A program made the translations under genes and the position numbers. The notes beneath the pieces are model-generated. The model saw only the letters and a program-made list of their open reading frames with translations. It ran no database searches and was not told the DNA's origin. A DNA stretch of 46,860 nt from Oceanicaulis sp. MMSF_3324. Its GTDB lineage: Bacteria > Pseudomonadota > Alphaproteobacteria > Caulobacterales > Maricaulaceae. The stretch lies in NCBI RefSeq assembly GCF_030733545.1, contig NZ_JASHIU010000016.1, positions 1 through 46,860 on the forward strand, given 5' to 3'. Shown one piece after another: positions 24,034 through 32,725 of the stretch; the first letter of the stretch is position 1; the number at the start of each line of letters is the position of its first letter.

Positions 24034-25149
24034 ATGCAGCGTTGGCTTTTTCTAGCCGCCACCGGTGTGATCTTCGCGATCATGGCGATTGCGGTCACAA
24101 TTCGCGCGCTCTCGGGCGGCGAGGAGCAAGGCGGCGGCTGGGGCGGCGGACAGACCCTGGTGTCGGCATACACCATTCAGTCTCAGGTCTTCGCCGACGT
24201 GGTCGAGGCGCTGGGAACCGCCGGCGCCAATGAATCCGTCAATGTCACGGCCAAGGTCTCTGACGTCATCGCCCGGCTCGACTTTGATTCCGGCGCGCAG
24301 GTGGAAGAGGGCGATATTCTGGTCGAGCTGGCCGATGCAGAGGAAGCCGCCGGTCTCAGCGAGGCGCGCGCCACCTTGCGCGAGACCCAGCGCGACATTA
24401 ACCGGATCCAGGACCTGACCGATCGCGGCGTCGCATCCCGCACGCGCCTGGATGAAGCCCAGGCCGCCTATGACCGCGCTCAGGCCCGGGTGGAAGCGAT
24501 TGAAGCGCGTGTGGCCGATCGGATCATTCGCGCGCCGTTCTCCGGCGTGATCGGTCTGCGCAATGTCAGCGTGGGTGAGCTTGTGGGACCGGGCGATGTG
24601 ATCGCCCAACTCGACGACACCTCAACGATCAAGCTCGATTTCACTGTGCCCGAACGCTTCCTGTCCGTTATCGAGACCGGGCAGACGGTTCGCGCGCGCA
24701 GCTCGGCCTTCCCCGATGAGGTCTTCGCCGGCGAAGTCAGCCAGGTCGACAGCCGGATCGATCCAGCCACACGGACCGTCACGGTTCGCGCGCTTATCGA
24801 CAACGAGGCCGGGCGTTTGCGTCCGGGCATGCTGATGACGGTCGAGCTGCGTCGGGATGAACGCACCAGCCCCGCCATTCCCGGGTCATCCATTGTCCGT
24901 TTTGACGAGCAGACCTTCGTTTATCTGATCGAGGAACGGGAGAGCGGCGTCGTGGCCGTGCGTCGCGATATCGAGCTGGGACTGCGCGATGCAGGCATGG
25001 TTGAGGTGCGCCGGGGGCTCTCCGTGGGCGATCGCATCGTCTCTGAAGGCGTCCATCGTGTGCGTGAAGGCGCTCCCCTGCAGATCGCCAATGCGCCATC
25101 TCAGGGCGGCGGCGGTCTTGAGATCCAGACCGGGGAGGCCGCGCAATGA
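24034..25149 (+). CDS. RND efflux periplasmic adaptor (membrane fusion protein)
   Basis: 371 residues with an uncleaved-looking N-terminal membrane segment (RWLFLAATGVIFAIMAIAVTIRAL), a biotinyl-lipoyl half (SVNVTAKVSDVIARLDFDSGAQVEEGDILVEL), a helical hairpin (LRETQRDINRIQDLTDRGVASRTRLDEAQAAY), the second lipoyl half (RIIRAPFSGVIGLRNVSVGELVGPGD) and the beta-barrel and membrane-proximal domains. It links the inner membrane pump to an outer membrane channel. GGAGA lies upstream of the ATG; the stop overlaps the pump start (ATGA). No outer membrane factor gene is in the operon, so a TolC homologue elsewhere must be shared. Confidence 0.94.
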   Translation: MQRWLFLAATGVIFAIMAIAVTIRALSGGEEQGGGWGGGQTLVSAYTIQSQVFADVVEALGTAGANESVNVTAKVSDVIARLDFDSGAQVEEGDILVELADAEEAAGLSEARATLRETQRDINRIQDLTDRGVASRTRLDEAQAAYDRAQARVEAIEARVADRIIRAPFSGVIGLRNVSVGELVGPGDVIAQLDDTSTIKLDFTVPERFLSVIETGQTVRARSSAFPDEVFAGEVSQVDSRIDPATRTVTVRALIDNEAGRLRPGMLMTVELRRDERTSPAIPGSSIVRFDEQTFVYLIEERESGVVAVRRDIELGLRDAGMVEVRRGLSVGDRIVSEGVHRVREGAPLQIANAPSQGGGGLEIQTGEAAQ

Positions 25150-28100
25150 CCCTGACAGACGTCGCTGTTCGTCGCCCCGTACTGGCTTTTGTGGCCAGCG
25201 CTCTGATTATTGTTTTCGGTTTTATGGGCCTGAGGGACTTGCCGCTGCGCGAAATGCCGGATGTCGACCGGCCCATCGTTTCGGTCAGTGCGAACTATCC
25301 CGGCGCCAATGCCGAGGTCATGGAGAACCGGGTCACCCAGGTGATCGAGGACAGCCTGTCCGGCATTGAAGGGGTGGACACCATCACCTCCTCGTCCCGT
25401 GACGGCTCTTCGCGCGTCACCATCACCTTCACCCTCGAGCGCGATATCGAAGCGGCCGCCAATGATGTTCGCGACGCCGTGTCGCGTATCCGTGACCGCA
25501 TGCCCGAGGATGTGCAGGAACTGGAGGTGTCAAAGCAGGACAGCGATGCACGTCCTTTCCTCTGGTACATGCTCAGCTCGGACCGGATGAGTGCCGAAGA
25601 ACTCACCGATTATGCCGATCGCACCATCGTGGATCGCTTCACAGTGCTGGATGGCGTCGCCAATGTGCGCATTGGCGGCCAGCGCCGTTATGCCATGCGC
25701 ATCTGGCTGGATCCTTATGAAATGGCGGCCCGCTCCATCACAGTGGCTGACATTGAAAACGCCCTGCGGACCGAGAATGTGGAAGCGCCGGGCGGGGCGG
25801 TGGAAACCACCGACACCCAGCTCTTCGTTCGTGTGGAACGGTTGTTTGCGGATGAGCAGGCTTTTGCCCGCATGCCAATCCGGGTGGCGGAGGATGGCCA
25901 TGTCATCCGCCTGGGCGAAGTGGCCGATGTGGAGCTGGCGGCGGAAGAGCACCGCGCTTTGTTCCGCGGCAATGGCGAGAACATGGTCGGTCTGGGTTTT
26001 GTGCGTCAGAGCAAGGCCAACTCGGTCGCCGTGGCTGAAGAGATCAACACCGCCATCGAGCGCCTGCGTCCGCAATTGCCCGAAGGCATGCAGATCGTCG
26101 CCGGGTCTGACGATACGATCTTCATCAAGGAATCCATCAAGGAAGTCTGGCGCACCTTCGCGGTGGCCGCCACACTGGTGGTGCTGGTGATCTACCTGTT
26201 CCTGGGCAGTTTCCGCGCCGCCATCGTGCCGGCGGCCGTCGTGCCGGTGTGCATGATCGGCACTTTCGCCATCCTCGCGGCAGGGGGCTTTTCCATCAAC
26301 ATCCTGACCTTGCTGGCTTTGGTTCTGGCGATTGGCTTGGTGGTGGATGACTCCATCGTCGTGCTGGAAAACATCCAGCGCCGCGTGGATCTGGGAGAGC
26401 CGCCCATGCTGGCCAGTGAACGCGGGGGGCGCCAGGTCTTCTTCGCGGTCATTGCGACAACCGCCACGCTGGTCGCGGTGTTCATGCCGCTCATCTTCCT
26501 GCCCGGCCTGATCGGTCGCGTCTTCTCTGAACTGGCGGTGACGATTACAGGCGCCGTGGTCTTGTCCAGCTTTGTCGCGCTGACCCTGTCGCCCATGATG
26601 ACCTCCAAGCTGCTCAAGCCCAGCACGCAGCTGCGCGGACCGGCGAAATGGGTCAATGACGGCCTGGACAAGGTTCAGAACTCTTATCGCCAGAGCCTCA
26701 AGCTGATCCTGGGCGTGCCCTGGATCGTGGCGCCGCTGATCATCGTCGCGGTGGCGGGGTCGGCTTTCATGTTCTCGCGTCTGCCCGGCGAACTGACGCC
26801 GCCTTCTGACCGCGGCAGTTTCTTCGGATTCGTCCAGGCCCATCAGGGCGCCAGCTTTGACTATATGTCGGGCCAGATGATGCAGGCCGAGGAGATCGTG
26901 ACCAGCTATGTGGAGACCGGTGAACTGCGCCGGGTTCTGGTGGTGTCGCCGGGCTGGGGCGGGTCGGGCTATAACTCCGGCATCGTCATTGGCAGCATGA
27001 CCGATTGGGATGAGCGTCGTCCGGGTGATGAGATCGTCAACGAGATCAATGCGCGCCTGGGCCAATTGCCTGGCGTGCGGGCCTTTGTCTCCATGCGGTC
27101 GCCGCTGGGCGGCGGCGGGGGCGGGGACGACATCCAGTTCGTCCTGCAAGGTCCCGATTACGACATGCTCAATCTGGAAGCGGATCGCCTGATTGCAGAC
27201 ATTTCCGAGAACAATCCCAACCTGATCCGGGCGCGCAAGGACTATCAGCCCACAGCGCCGCGGCTTCTGGTGGATATTGACCGCGAGCGCGCGGCTGCGC
27301 TGGGCGTGTCGGTGTCTGACATCAGCCGGACGCTGCAGACCCATCTCGGCTCGCGTCGTGTGGGCCAGTTCATTGATCGCGGAGAAGCCTACAACGTGAT
27401 CCTGGAAAACCGTCAGGCGGACCGGTCCAGCCAGAATGATCTGGAAACCCTGTTCGTGCGTTCGGGCTCGGGGGATCTCATTCCCTTGTCCAGCCTGGTG
27501 GATTTGCGCGAGGTCGGCGAGGCCCCGAGCCGATCGCGCATCGATCGCCAGCGCGCCGTGACGGTCTCGGCGACCATTCAGGGCGATTACACCATCGGGC
27601 AGGCCGTGGAATGGCTCGATCAGTGGGCGGCGAACACCTTGCCGCCGGAAGTGGGGACCACCTATACGGGCGAAGTGCGCGAATTCCTGCGGTCCAACAA
27701 TGCGATCTACTTCGCCTTTGGTTTGGCGCTGCTGATCGTGTTCCTGGTGCTGGCGGCGCAGTTCGAGAGCTTCATCCAGCCCGCCGTGATCATGCTCACC
27801 GTTCCGCTCGCGGTCGCGGGCGGCCTGTTCGGCCTCTATATGGGCGGGTCCAGCCTGAACATCTTCTCCCAGATCGGATTGATCATCCTGATCGGTCTGG
27901 CGGCGAAGAACGGCATCCTGATCGTGGAATTCGCCAACCAGCTGCGCGAGGAAGGCTTGAGCCTGTCCGAAGCCACGCTGGAAGCAGCGGCGACGCGTCT
28001 GCGTCCCATCCTGATGACCGGGGTTTCCACTGCCATTGGCGCCTTCCCGCTGGTCATCGCCACGGGGCCCGGCTCGGAAACGCGGGTGACCATCGGTCTG

Positions 28101-28280
28101 GTCATTTTCACCGGCGTGATGGTGGCGACGCTGTTCACGCTGTTCGTGGTCCCGGCCGTGTACGGTGTGCTCGGGCGGTTCACAAAGACGCCGAACTGGG
28201 TGTCCCGCCAGCTTGAAAAGGAAGCGCGCGATGTGCGCGGGGCCGATCCGGTCGATCCGCCTGCGGCGCCGGCTGAGTAG
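25146..28280 (+). CDS. RND family efflux transporter permease (AcrB/MexF type)
   Basis: 1044 residues with 12 membrane helices and two large periplasmic loops. The proton-relay aspartates are D401/D402 in AIGLVVDDSIVVLENIQRR, and the second-half counterpart is IILIGLAAKNGILIVEFANQLREEG. N-terminus RPVLAFVASALIIVFGFMGLRDLPLREMPDVDRP is typical of the hydrophobe/amphiphile exporters. A Gly-rich loop (SPLGGGGGGDD) lies in the second periplasmic domain. It exports drugs, detergents or metabolites from the periplasm or membrane using the proton gradient; the substrate cannot be read from sequence. No local repressor gene (TetR, MarR) is adjacent. Confidence 0.96.
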   Translation: MTLTDVAVRRPVLAFVASALIIVFGFMGLRDLPLREMPDVDRPIVSVSANYPGANAEVMENRVTQVIEDSLSGIEGVDTITSSSRDGSSRVTITFTLERDIEAAANDVRDAVSRIRDRMPEDVQELEVSKQDSDARPFLWYMLSSDRMSAEELTDYADRTIVDRFTVLDGVANVRIGGQRRYAMRIWLDPYEMAARSITVADIENALRTENVEAPGGAVETTDTQLFVRVERLFADEQAFARMPIRVAEDGHVIRLGEVADVELAAEEHRALFRGNGENMVGLGFVRQSKANSVAVAEEINTAIERLRPQLPEGMQIVAGSDDTIFIKESIKEVWRTFAVAATLVVLVIYLFLGSFRAAIVPAAVVPVCMIGTFAILAAGGFSINILTLLALVLAIGLVVDDSIVVLENIQRRVDLGEPPMLASERGGRQVFFAVIATTATLVAVFMPLIFLPGLIGRVFSELAVTITGAVVLSSFVALTLSPMMTSKLLKPSTQLRGPAKWVNDGLDKVQNSYRQSLKLILGVPWIVAPLIIVAVAGSAFMFSRLPGELTPPSDRGSFFGFVQAHQGASFDYMSGQMMQAEEIVTSYVETGELRRVLVVSPGWGGSGYNSGIVIGSMTDWDERRPGDEIVNEINARLGQLPGVRAFVSMRSPLGGGGGGDDIQFVLQGPDYDMLNLEADRLIADISENNPNLIRARKDYQPTAPRLLVDIDRERAAALGVSVSDISRTLQTHLGSRRVGQFIDRGEAYNVILENRQADRSSQNDLETLFVRSGSGDLIPLSSLVDLREVGEAPSRSRIDRQRAVTVSATIQGDYTIGQAVEWLDQWAANTLPPEVGTTYTGEVREFLRSNNAIYFAFGLALLIVFLVLAAQFESFIQPAVIMLTVPLAVAGGLFGLYMGGSSLNIFSQIGLIILIGLAAKNGILIVEFANQLREEGLSLSEATLEAAATRLRPILMTGVSTAIGAFPLVIATGPGSETRVTIGLVIFTGVMVATLFTLFVVPAVYGVLGRFTKTPNWVSRQLEKEARDVRGADPVDPPAAPAE

Positions 28281-28295
28281 AGCGGCCTCCAGCTT

Positions 28296-28330
28296 AAAGC
28301 GCGGGAGCCCTTGGCTCCCGCGCTTTTTAA
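28296..28330. terminator. Intrinsic terminator after the RND operon
   Basis: Perfect 14-bp stem AAAGCGCGGGAGCC (28296-28309) / GGCTCCCGCGCTTT (28313-28326) with a 3-base loop, followed by TTAAAA. Sixteen bases after the permease stop. Confidence 0.92.
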
Positions 28331-28383
28331 AATCCCCTCTTGCGGGAATTGCCAGTGCGTATCCGGGCTGCCAGTCTGACGGC

Positions 28384-29358
28384 ATGAAGCACCATGCCGT
28401 CATCTTCGCGCTCGCCCTGTCGTTGTGTCTCGCTCTGGGCCTGTCGGCGCCGGTCCGGGCGCAAGAACAAGGCATATTGCACATCGAGGCGGCTGCGGGG
28501 GAGCCGCCCGTTCTCACGGTCGAGATCAACGATCAGCCTGTGCGATTGCTGCTGGCGCCGGATGCGCCCCGCTTCATCCTGCTCAATCCTGGCGTGGCCG
28601 AGCGGCTCGGCCTCAGGGCCAATCCCTTGCTCTCCCTGGGCGTGCGTCTGGATATTCAGGGGGATGTGTCCCGCGGGCGCACCGGACGGGCCAGCGTCAC
28701 CCTTCCCGATGGCGAGCGCTTTCGTCAGCGCGTGGTCTGGATGGAGGATATCGCCTTCTCAGATGAGGCGGACGGCGTCATTGGCGTGACGGCGCTGGGC
28801 GCGCTTGATCGATTGATTGTGCAGATCGAGGATCCAGACCGGGCGCCTGATGTCGCCATGACCCATGTGCGCCTGAGCGGAGACCGCGGGCTGGAATGGA
28901 CCTTTCAGGCCGCGCAATCCGGTCTCCCTCTTGAGCTTCGCTTGAGCTTTTCCCGCCCCTCCAGTCTTGATGCCGACACCCGGATCGCATTTGAGAGCCG
29001 GGGATTGATTGCTCCAGCCGACGAAGAGCTGCGTTATGCCAGCTTCTGGTTTCTCGATCGGGCGCTCGCTTTCGAGCACGCCAATCTGGGGTTTGATGTC
29101 GAGGGGCTCGGCCCGAACCGCTTCTTGCGGTTTGCGCAGGCCGAGGATATCGCCGCTCATGAAGCCAGGCTGGAGTACGAGCGCGCCAACGGTCCGATTG
29201 AGACCATCACCGTACGCAGCACGACGCGACGTTCCCCGGATGCGCCCTATGGTCTGTCCCTGGGCGTGGATGTCCTGATGGCGTGCTGGCGGATCGAGTT
29301 CGATTTCGCCACGGAGGGCGCCTTCTTGCGATGCCCGCTCCGGGATGAGGCGTCATGA
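28384..29358 (+). CDS. Secreted retropepsin-like protein with degenerate active site
   Basis: 324 residues; signal peptide MKHHAVIFALALSLCLALGL..., cleaved after VRA. The mature N-terminus has the layout of bacterial retropepsin-like aspartyl proteases ('v.v.iNgqpvrlllDTGA...vlnp.vaerLgL'), namely VEINDQPVRLLLAPDAPRFILLNPGVAERLGL, but the catalytic Asp-Thr-Gly is replaced by A58-P59-D60. DGVIGVTAL (around 138) resembles the following DGILG block. The C-terminal half is beta-rich with two cysteines near the end (MACWRIEF, FLRCPL). Probably a binding protein derived from a protease, and not an active enzyme; this is inference from the motif. The start at 28384 is fixed by the signal peptide, as the longer frame runs through the terminator and pump gene. 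Confidence 0.7.
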   Translation: MKHHAVIFALALSLCLALGLSAPVRAQEQGILHIEAAAGEPPVLTVEINDQPVRLLLAPDAPRFILLNPGVAERLGLRANPLLSLGVRLDIQGDVSRGRTGRASVTLPDGERFRQRVVWMEDIAFSDEADGVIGVTALGALDRLIVQIEDPDRAPDVAMTHVRLSGDRGLEWTFQAAQSGLPLELRLSFSRPSSLDADTRIAFESRGLIAPADEELRYASFWFLDRALAFEHANLGFDVEGLGPNRFLRFAQAEDIAAHEARLEYERANGPIETITVRSTTRRSPDAPYGLSLGVDVLMACWRIEFDFATEGAFLRCPLRDEAS

Positions 29359-29360
29359 GA

Positions 29361-29390
29361 AAACCCCGGAGCGCGGCTCCGGGGTTTCTT
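29361..29390. terminator. Bidirectional terminator between convergent genes
   Basis: Perfect 12-bp stem AAACCCCGGAGC (29361-29372) / GCTCCGGGGTTT (29376-29387), 3-base loop, then CTT; A-rich on the left. Serves the retropepsin-like gene (plus) and the cytochrome gene (minus). It shares the arm AAACCCCGG with the terminator at 7051. Confidence 0.9.
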
Positions 29391-29409
29391 CATTCGGTTC
29401 GTGACCGTC

Positions 29410-29829
29410 CTAGTGCGTATTCACCGCGAGCCAGGCGATCAGATCATTGCGATCTTCCTCATCGCGCAGGCCTGCAAAGCTCATCCGGTTGCGCGGGATG
29501 TATTCACGCGGATTGGTCAGATAGGCGTCGAGCGTTTCGGTGTCCCAGACAATGCCGGACTCGGCCATGGCCGGAGAATAGCGGAAATCGTCCTTGAAAC
29601 CGGCTTCACGGCCGAACACGCCGTGCAGGTTCGGGCCGACCATGTTGCGACCGCCTTCTTCCACGGTGTGGCAGGCCTGGCAGCGACGGAAAATCCGGGC
29701 GCCGTTCTCGATGTTCGCACTGACATAGGGCTCGCCCAGCTCGGACAGGATGGCGGTCTGGGCGTCATCCTGCGCCTGCGCAGCACTGGTCAGGGCGAGG
29801 GCGGCGAAGCCGGCGAAAATCATACGCAT
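29410..29829 (-). CDS. Class I c-type cytochrome
   Basis: 139 residues, exported (signal peptide ending AQA, residue ~19). Haem attachment is C50-Q-A-C53-H54, and the likely sixth ligand is M116 in IPRNRMSFAGL; the fold markers VGPNLHGVFGR and DLIAWLAVN are those of cytochrome c2/c550-like proteins. It would carry electrons in the periplasm between the bc1 complex and an oxidase. The gene is monocistronic, and its stop is 20 bases from the shared terminator. Ordinary member of its family. Confidence 0.94.
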   Translation of the reverse strand: MRMIFAGFAALALTSAAQAQDDAQTAILSELGEPYVSANIENGARIFRRCQACHTVEEGGRNMVGPNLHGVFGREAGFKDDFRYSPAMAESGIVWDTETLDAYLTNPREYIPRNRMSFAGLRDEEDRNDLIAWLAVNTH

Positions 29830-30036
29830 GGGCGCTTACTCCTGTTGTACTCAGGTCCTGAATGGCATCTAGCGCGCCTGTCCGCGACCGGCAAATGCGC
29901 CAAGAGTCGCAGGGTGTGCGCAAACGCATTCTTCACGCCTACAGATAGGGCAAACCGTGACAAAAATCAGGCCGGAGGCGCAGTCTGCAGCGCCGCATGA
30001 TGATGCTGATCAATCGCAATCGGGGAGGGGAAAGCC

Positions 30037-30112
30037 TGGCGCCGGCTGAGGGACTCGAACCCCCGACCTTCGGTTTACAAAACCGCTGCTCTACCAGCTG
30101 AGCTAAGCCGGC
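30037..30112 (-). tRNA. tRNA-Thr (TGT), CCA encoded
   Basis: On the minus strand: acceptor GCCGGCT / AGCCGGC is perfect; D arm GCTC/GAGC; anticodon loop TTTGTAA (TGT, reading ACA); T stem GGGGG/CCCTC around TTCGAGT. G73 followed by an encoded CCA (30037-30039 in complement). Anticodon stem has a G27-A43 mismatch. The flanks 29830-30036 and 30113-30272 show no gene. Confidence 0.95.
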
Positions 30113-30272
30113 GCGACGGGGCTATCTACGCGTGACGCGCGGGTTTGGGCAAGCGTTGATGGAGTACGGATTGCAGACAGCCGGCTGAGTTGCTGAACCG
30201 GGCTGGTTTCCCTTTGCTCCGCGCTTGGGTAAGAGTGCGCCTTTAATCCTGTGGCAGACCGGATCGACCCTC

Positions 30273-31979
30273 ATGGCCCGCATTCTCATCACCAGCGCCC
30301 TGCCGTATATCAACGGCGTCAAGCACCTCGGCAATCTGGCCGGATCCATGCTGCCGGCCGATGTCTATGCGCGCTTCATGCGCCTGCAAGGTCATGATGT
30401 GCTCGCGATCTGCGCAACCGATGAGCATGGCACGCCAGCTGAACTGGCCGCAGCCGCCGCAGGCCAGGACGTGCGCGCCTATTGCGATGAGCAGCACGAG
30501 ATCCAGAAGTCCATTGGCGAGCAGTTCGGGTTGAGCTGGGATTATTTCGGCCGCACGTCGTCACCGCAGAACGCCGAGCTGACCCAGCATTTCGCCGAGA
30601 CGCTGGAAAAAAATGGACTGATCGCCGAAGTCGTTGAGCAACAGGTCTATTCCATCGACGATGGTCGCTTCCTGCCGGACCGGTATGTGGAGGGGACCTG
30701 CCCCAATTGCGGTTTTGAGAAAGCCCGTGGCGACCAGTGCGATAATTGCGGCAAGCTGCTCGATCCCATTGAATTGATCGAGCCGTATTCGGCGGTGTCC
30801 GGCTCGAAGAATCTTGAAGTGCGCGACACCAAGCACCTCCAGCTCAAGCAGACGGTGATGGAAGAGCGCATTCGCGCCTGGGTCGATGGTGCGGACGGCT
30901 GGCCGAGCTTCGCCAAGTCCATCGCCTATAAATGGCTCGATGAGGGGCTGCGCGATCGCACCATCACCCGCGACCTGAAATGGGGTGTGCCGGTCACCAA
31001 GGACGGCCAGCCGCGTGAAGGCTTTGAGGACAAGGTCTTCTACGTCTGGTTTGACGCGCCCATCGGCTACATCTCCGCGACCCGGGAATGGGCCGAGGAG
31101 ACCGGCGGGGACTGGGAAAGCTGGTGGCGCACCGACAAGGGCGCCGACGATGTCCGCTATGTCGAATTCATGGGCAAGGACAATGTGGCCTTCCACACGG
31201 TCAGCTTCCCCGCGACGCTGCTGGGCTCTGAAGAGCCGTGGAAGACGGTGGATGCGCTCAAGGCGTTCAACTGGCTGACCTGGTATGGCGGCAAGTTCTC
31301 CACCTCCAACAAGCGCGGCGTCTTCATGGACCAGGCGCTGGAACTGCTGCCAGCTGATTACTGGCGCTGGTATCTGACCGCCTATGGGCCAGAGGGCTCG
31401 GACGCCCAATTCACCTGGGATCATTTCCAGTCGAGCGTGAACAAGGACCTGGCCGACGTTCTGGGCAATTTCGTCAACCGCATCCTCAAATTCGGCGCCA
31501 GCCGCTTTGACGGCGTGATCCCTGAAGGCGGAACGCCGGGTGAAGCGGAAGCCTGGCTTGAAAGTGAAGTCTCCACCCGGCTTGCGAACATTGCCAGCCA
31601 TTACGAAGCGATGGAGTTCCGCAAGGCCGCTGCGGAAACGCGCGCGCTCTGGGCGGCGGGCAATGAATACCTGACCCGCGCCGAGCCCTGGGTGCATTTC
31701 AAGACCGACAAGGATCAGGCCGCGCTGGGCGTGCGCACGGGCATCAACCTGGTGCGCCTGTGCGCCATTACCGCCCAGCCGGTCATCCCGGATGCGGCCG
31801 GTAAAATCCTGGCCGCTCTTGGTCTTGAGGGCGCAGCGGACTGGCCTCAGGGTGACGCCAAGGCGATGCTGTCAGCCTTGGGGCCTGGGCGCAGCTTTGC
31901 ACCGGCTGACATCCTGTTTGCGAAGATCGAGGACGATCAGGTCGCCGAGTGGACAGAACGCTTTGGCGGCGCCGCCTAG
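30273..31979 (+). CDS. metG: Methionyl-tRNA synthetase
   Basis: 568-residue class I aminoacyl-tRNA synthetase. The HIGH motif reads HLGN (18-21, in INGVKHLGN), and the KMSKS loop reads KFSTSNK (341-347). A zinc knuckle is present: C143, C146, C156, C159 ([14 protein letters not shown]). The YxGxxT-type catalytic strand and [17 protein letters not shown] are followed by the alpha-helical anticodon-binding domain; there is no C-terminal EMAP/Trbp111 dimerisation domain, so this is the short form. It charges initiator and elongator tRNA-Met. The ATG at 30273 gives the usual [15 protein letters not shown] start. Confidence 0.96.
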   Translation: MARILITSALPYINGVKHLGNLAGSMLPADVYARFMRLQGHDVLAICATDEHGTPAELAAAAAGQDVRAYCDEQHEIQKSIGEQFGLSWDYFGRTSSPQNAELTQHFAETLEKNGLIAEVVEQQVYSIDDGRFLPDRYVEGTCPNCGFEKARGDQCDNCGKLLDPIELIEPYSAVSGSKNLEVRDTKHLQLKQTVMEERIRAWVDGADGWPSFAKSIAYKWLDEGLRDRTITRDLKWGVPVTKDGQPREGFEDKVFYVWFDAPIGYISATREWAEETGGDWESWWRTDKGADDVRYVEFMGKDNVAFHTVSFPATLLGSEEPWKTVDALKAFNWLTWYGGKFSTSNKRGVFMDQALELLPADYWRWYLTAYGPEGSDAQFTWDHFQSSVNKDLADVLGNFVNRILKFGASRFDGVIPEGGTPGEAEAWLESEVSTRLANIASHYEAMEFRKAAAETRALWAAGNEYLTRAEPWVHFKTDKDQAALGVRTGINLVRLCAITAQPVIPDAAGKILAALGLEGAADWPQGDAKAMLSALGPGRSFAPADILFAKIEDDQVAEWTERFGGAA

Positions 31980-32075
31980 AGGCGATTTCCGGCAGTGGAA
32001 TTCCCACATTACGGTTAGTCTTTCGTTTAGGCTGACTTGGCATTGTCAGCGCCTGACTGGACGATGGGATTGGCC

Positions 32076-32567
32076 ATGAGCGAAGCGGCGACCTTGGGCG
32101 AGGGCGTGCTGTCAGCGGATGCGCTGAAGGCCGCCAACGTGCATCCCGACACCGGGTTGGCGACCGATTACCTCAATCATTTCAATGAGGTCGTCATGCT
32201 TCTTGAGATGTTGCCCGACATGCCCGACTTCGCGGATGAGGTGCTGGCCTGGGAGCCGGTGCCTTATGAGGAACATTTCGAGCGCACCAATTATGTGGGC
32301 AAGGAAACCGTGATTGCGGCCTATGCAGCCGTGGATCATGCGCTCAAGGCGCATCTCGAGACGATCGTCGCAGTGTTGAATGCCGAGCTCAAGCGGGCTC
32401 AGGCTAAGGTGCGCGACGGGGATATGGCGGGGGCCTCCGCCATGGCCGGCAGCGAGATCGAATCCCTTCTGGCCGCGGCCCGCGCCGCCGTTCAGGGCCG
32501 CATTGAGGGCGAAGGCATCGATGACAGCGCCGCCGCCCAGGCTGCCGCGGACGCCCTGTTTGACTAG
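32076..32567 (+). CDS. Hypothetical protein downstream of metG
   Basis: 163 residues, acidic, helical, with no signal peptide or membrane segment. I do not recognise a domain. Notable is a central stretch with strong conservation-like composition, LATDYLNHFNEVVMLLEMLPDM and AWEPVPYEEHFERTNYVG, followed by a predicted long helix and an Ala-rich C-terminus. The start could be 32064 or 32076; GGGA upstream of 32076 makes it slightly better. It follows metG by 96 bases on the same strand. The stop codon lies inside a 7-bp hairpin. Function unknown. Confidence 0.65.
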   Translation: MSEAATLGEGVLSADALKAANVHPDTGLATDYLNHFNEVVMLLEMLPDMPDFADEVLAWEPVPYEEHFERTNYVGKETVIAAYAAVDHALKAHLETIVAVLNAELKRAQAKVRDGDMAGASAMAGSEIESLLAAARAAVQGRIEGEGIDDSAAAQAAADALFD

Positions 32568-32577
32568 TCTCTAGTCA
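32561..32577. repeat. Hairpin containing the stop codon of the hypothetical gene
   Basis: TGACTAG (32561-32567), loop TCT, CTAGTCA (32571-32577). The TAG stop is inside the left arm. No T-tract, so termination by it alone is doubtful. Confidence 0.45.
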
Positions 32578-32725
32578 GGGCTGATCAATCGTGCGGGTCT
32601 GAAGCGGCTTCGCATGCGTCAACGGATCAGAATGAAGGCGGACGAGCCGTCCGGGTTCTCCATTATGCGTTGACCTCCCCGAACAGTCGGTCTGCAATGC
32701 CGCCAAGAAAAAGGGGAGTCGTACG

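Noticed and set aside
25530-28529. 999-codon minus-strand open frame opposite the RND permease
   Set aside because: It mirrors the codon structure of a clear AcrB-type gene, crosses its terminator, and is a low-complexity His/Arg/Gln/Asp-rich translation. Antisense artefact.
7051-29390. The similar terminators at 7051 and 29361 as a dispersed repeat family
   Set aside because: They share only the AAACCCCGG arm and its complement, common in GC-rich intrinsic terminators; the loops and flanks differ.
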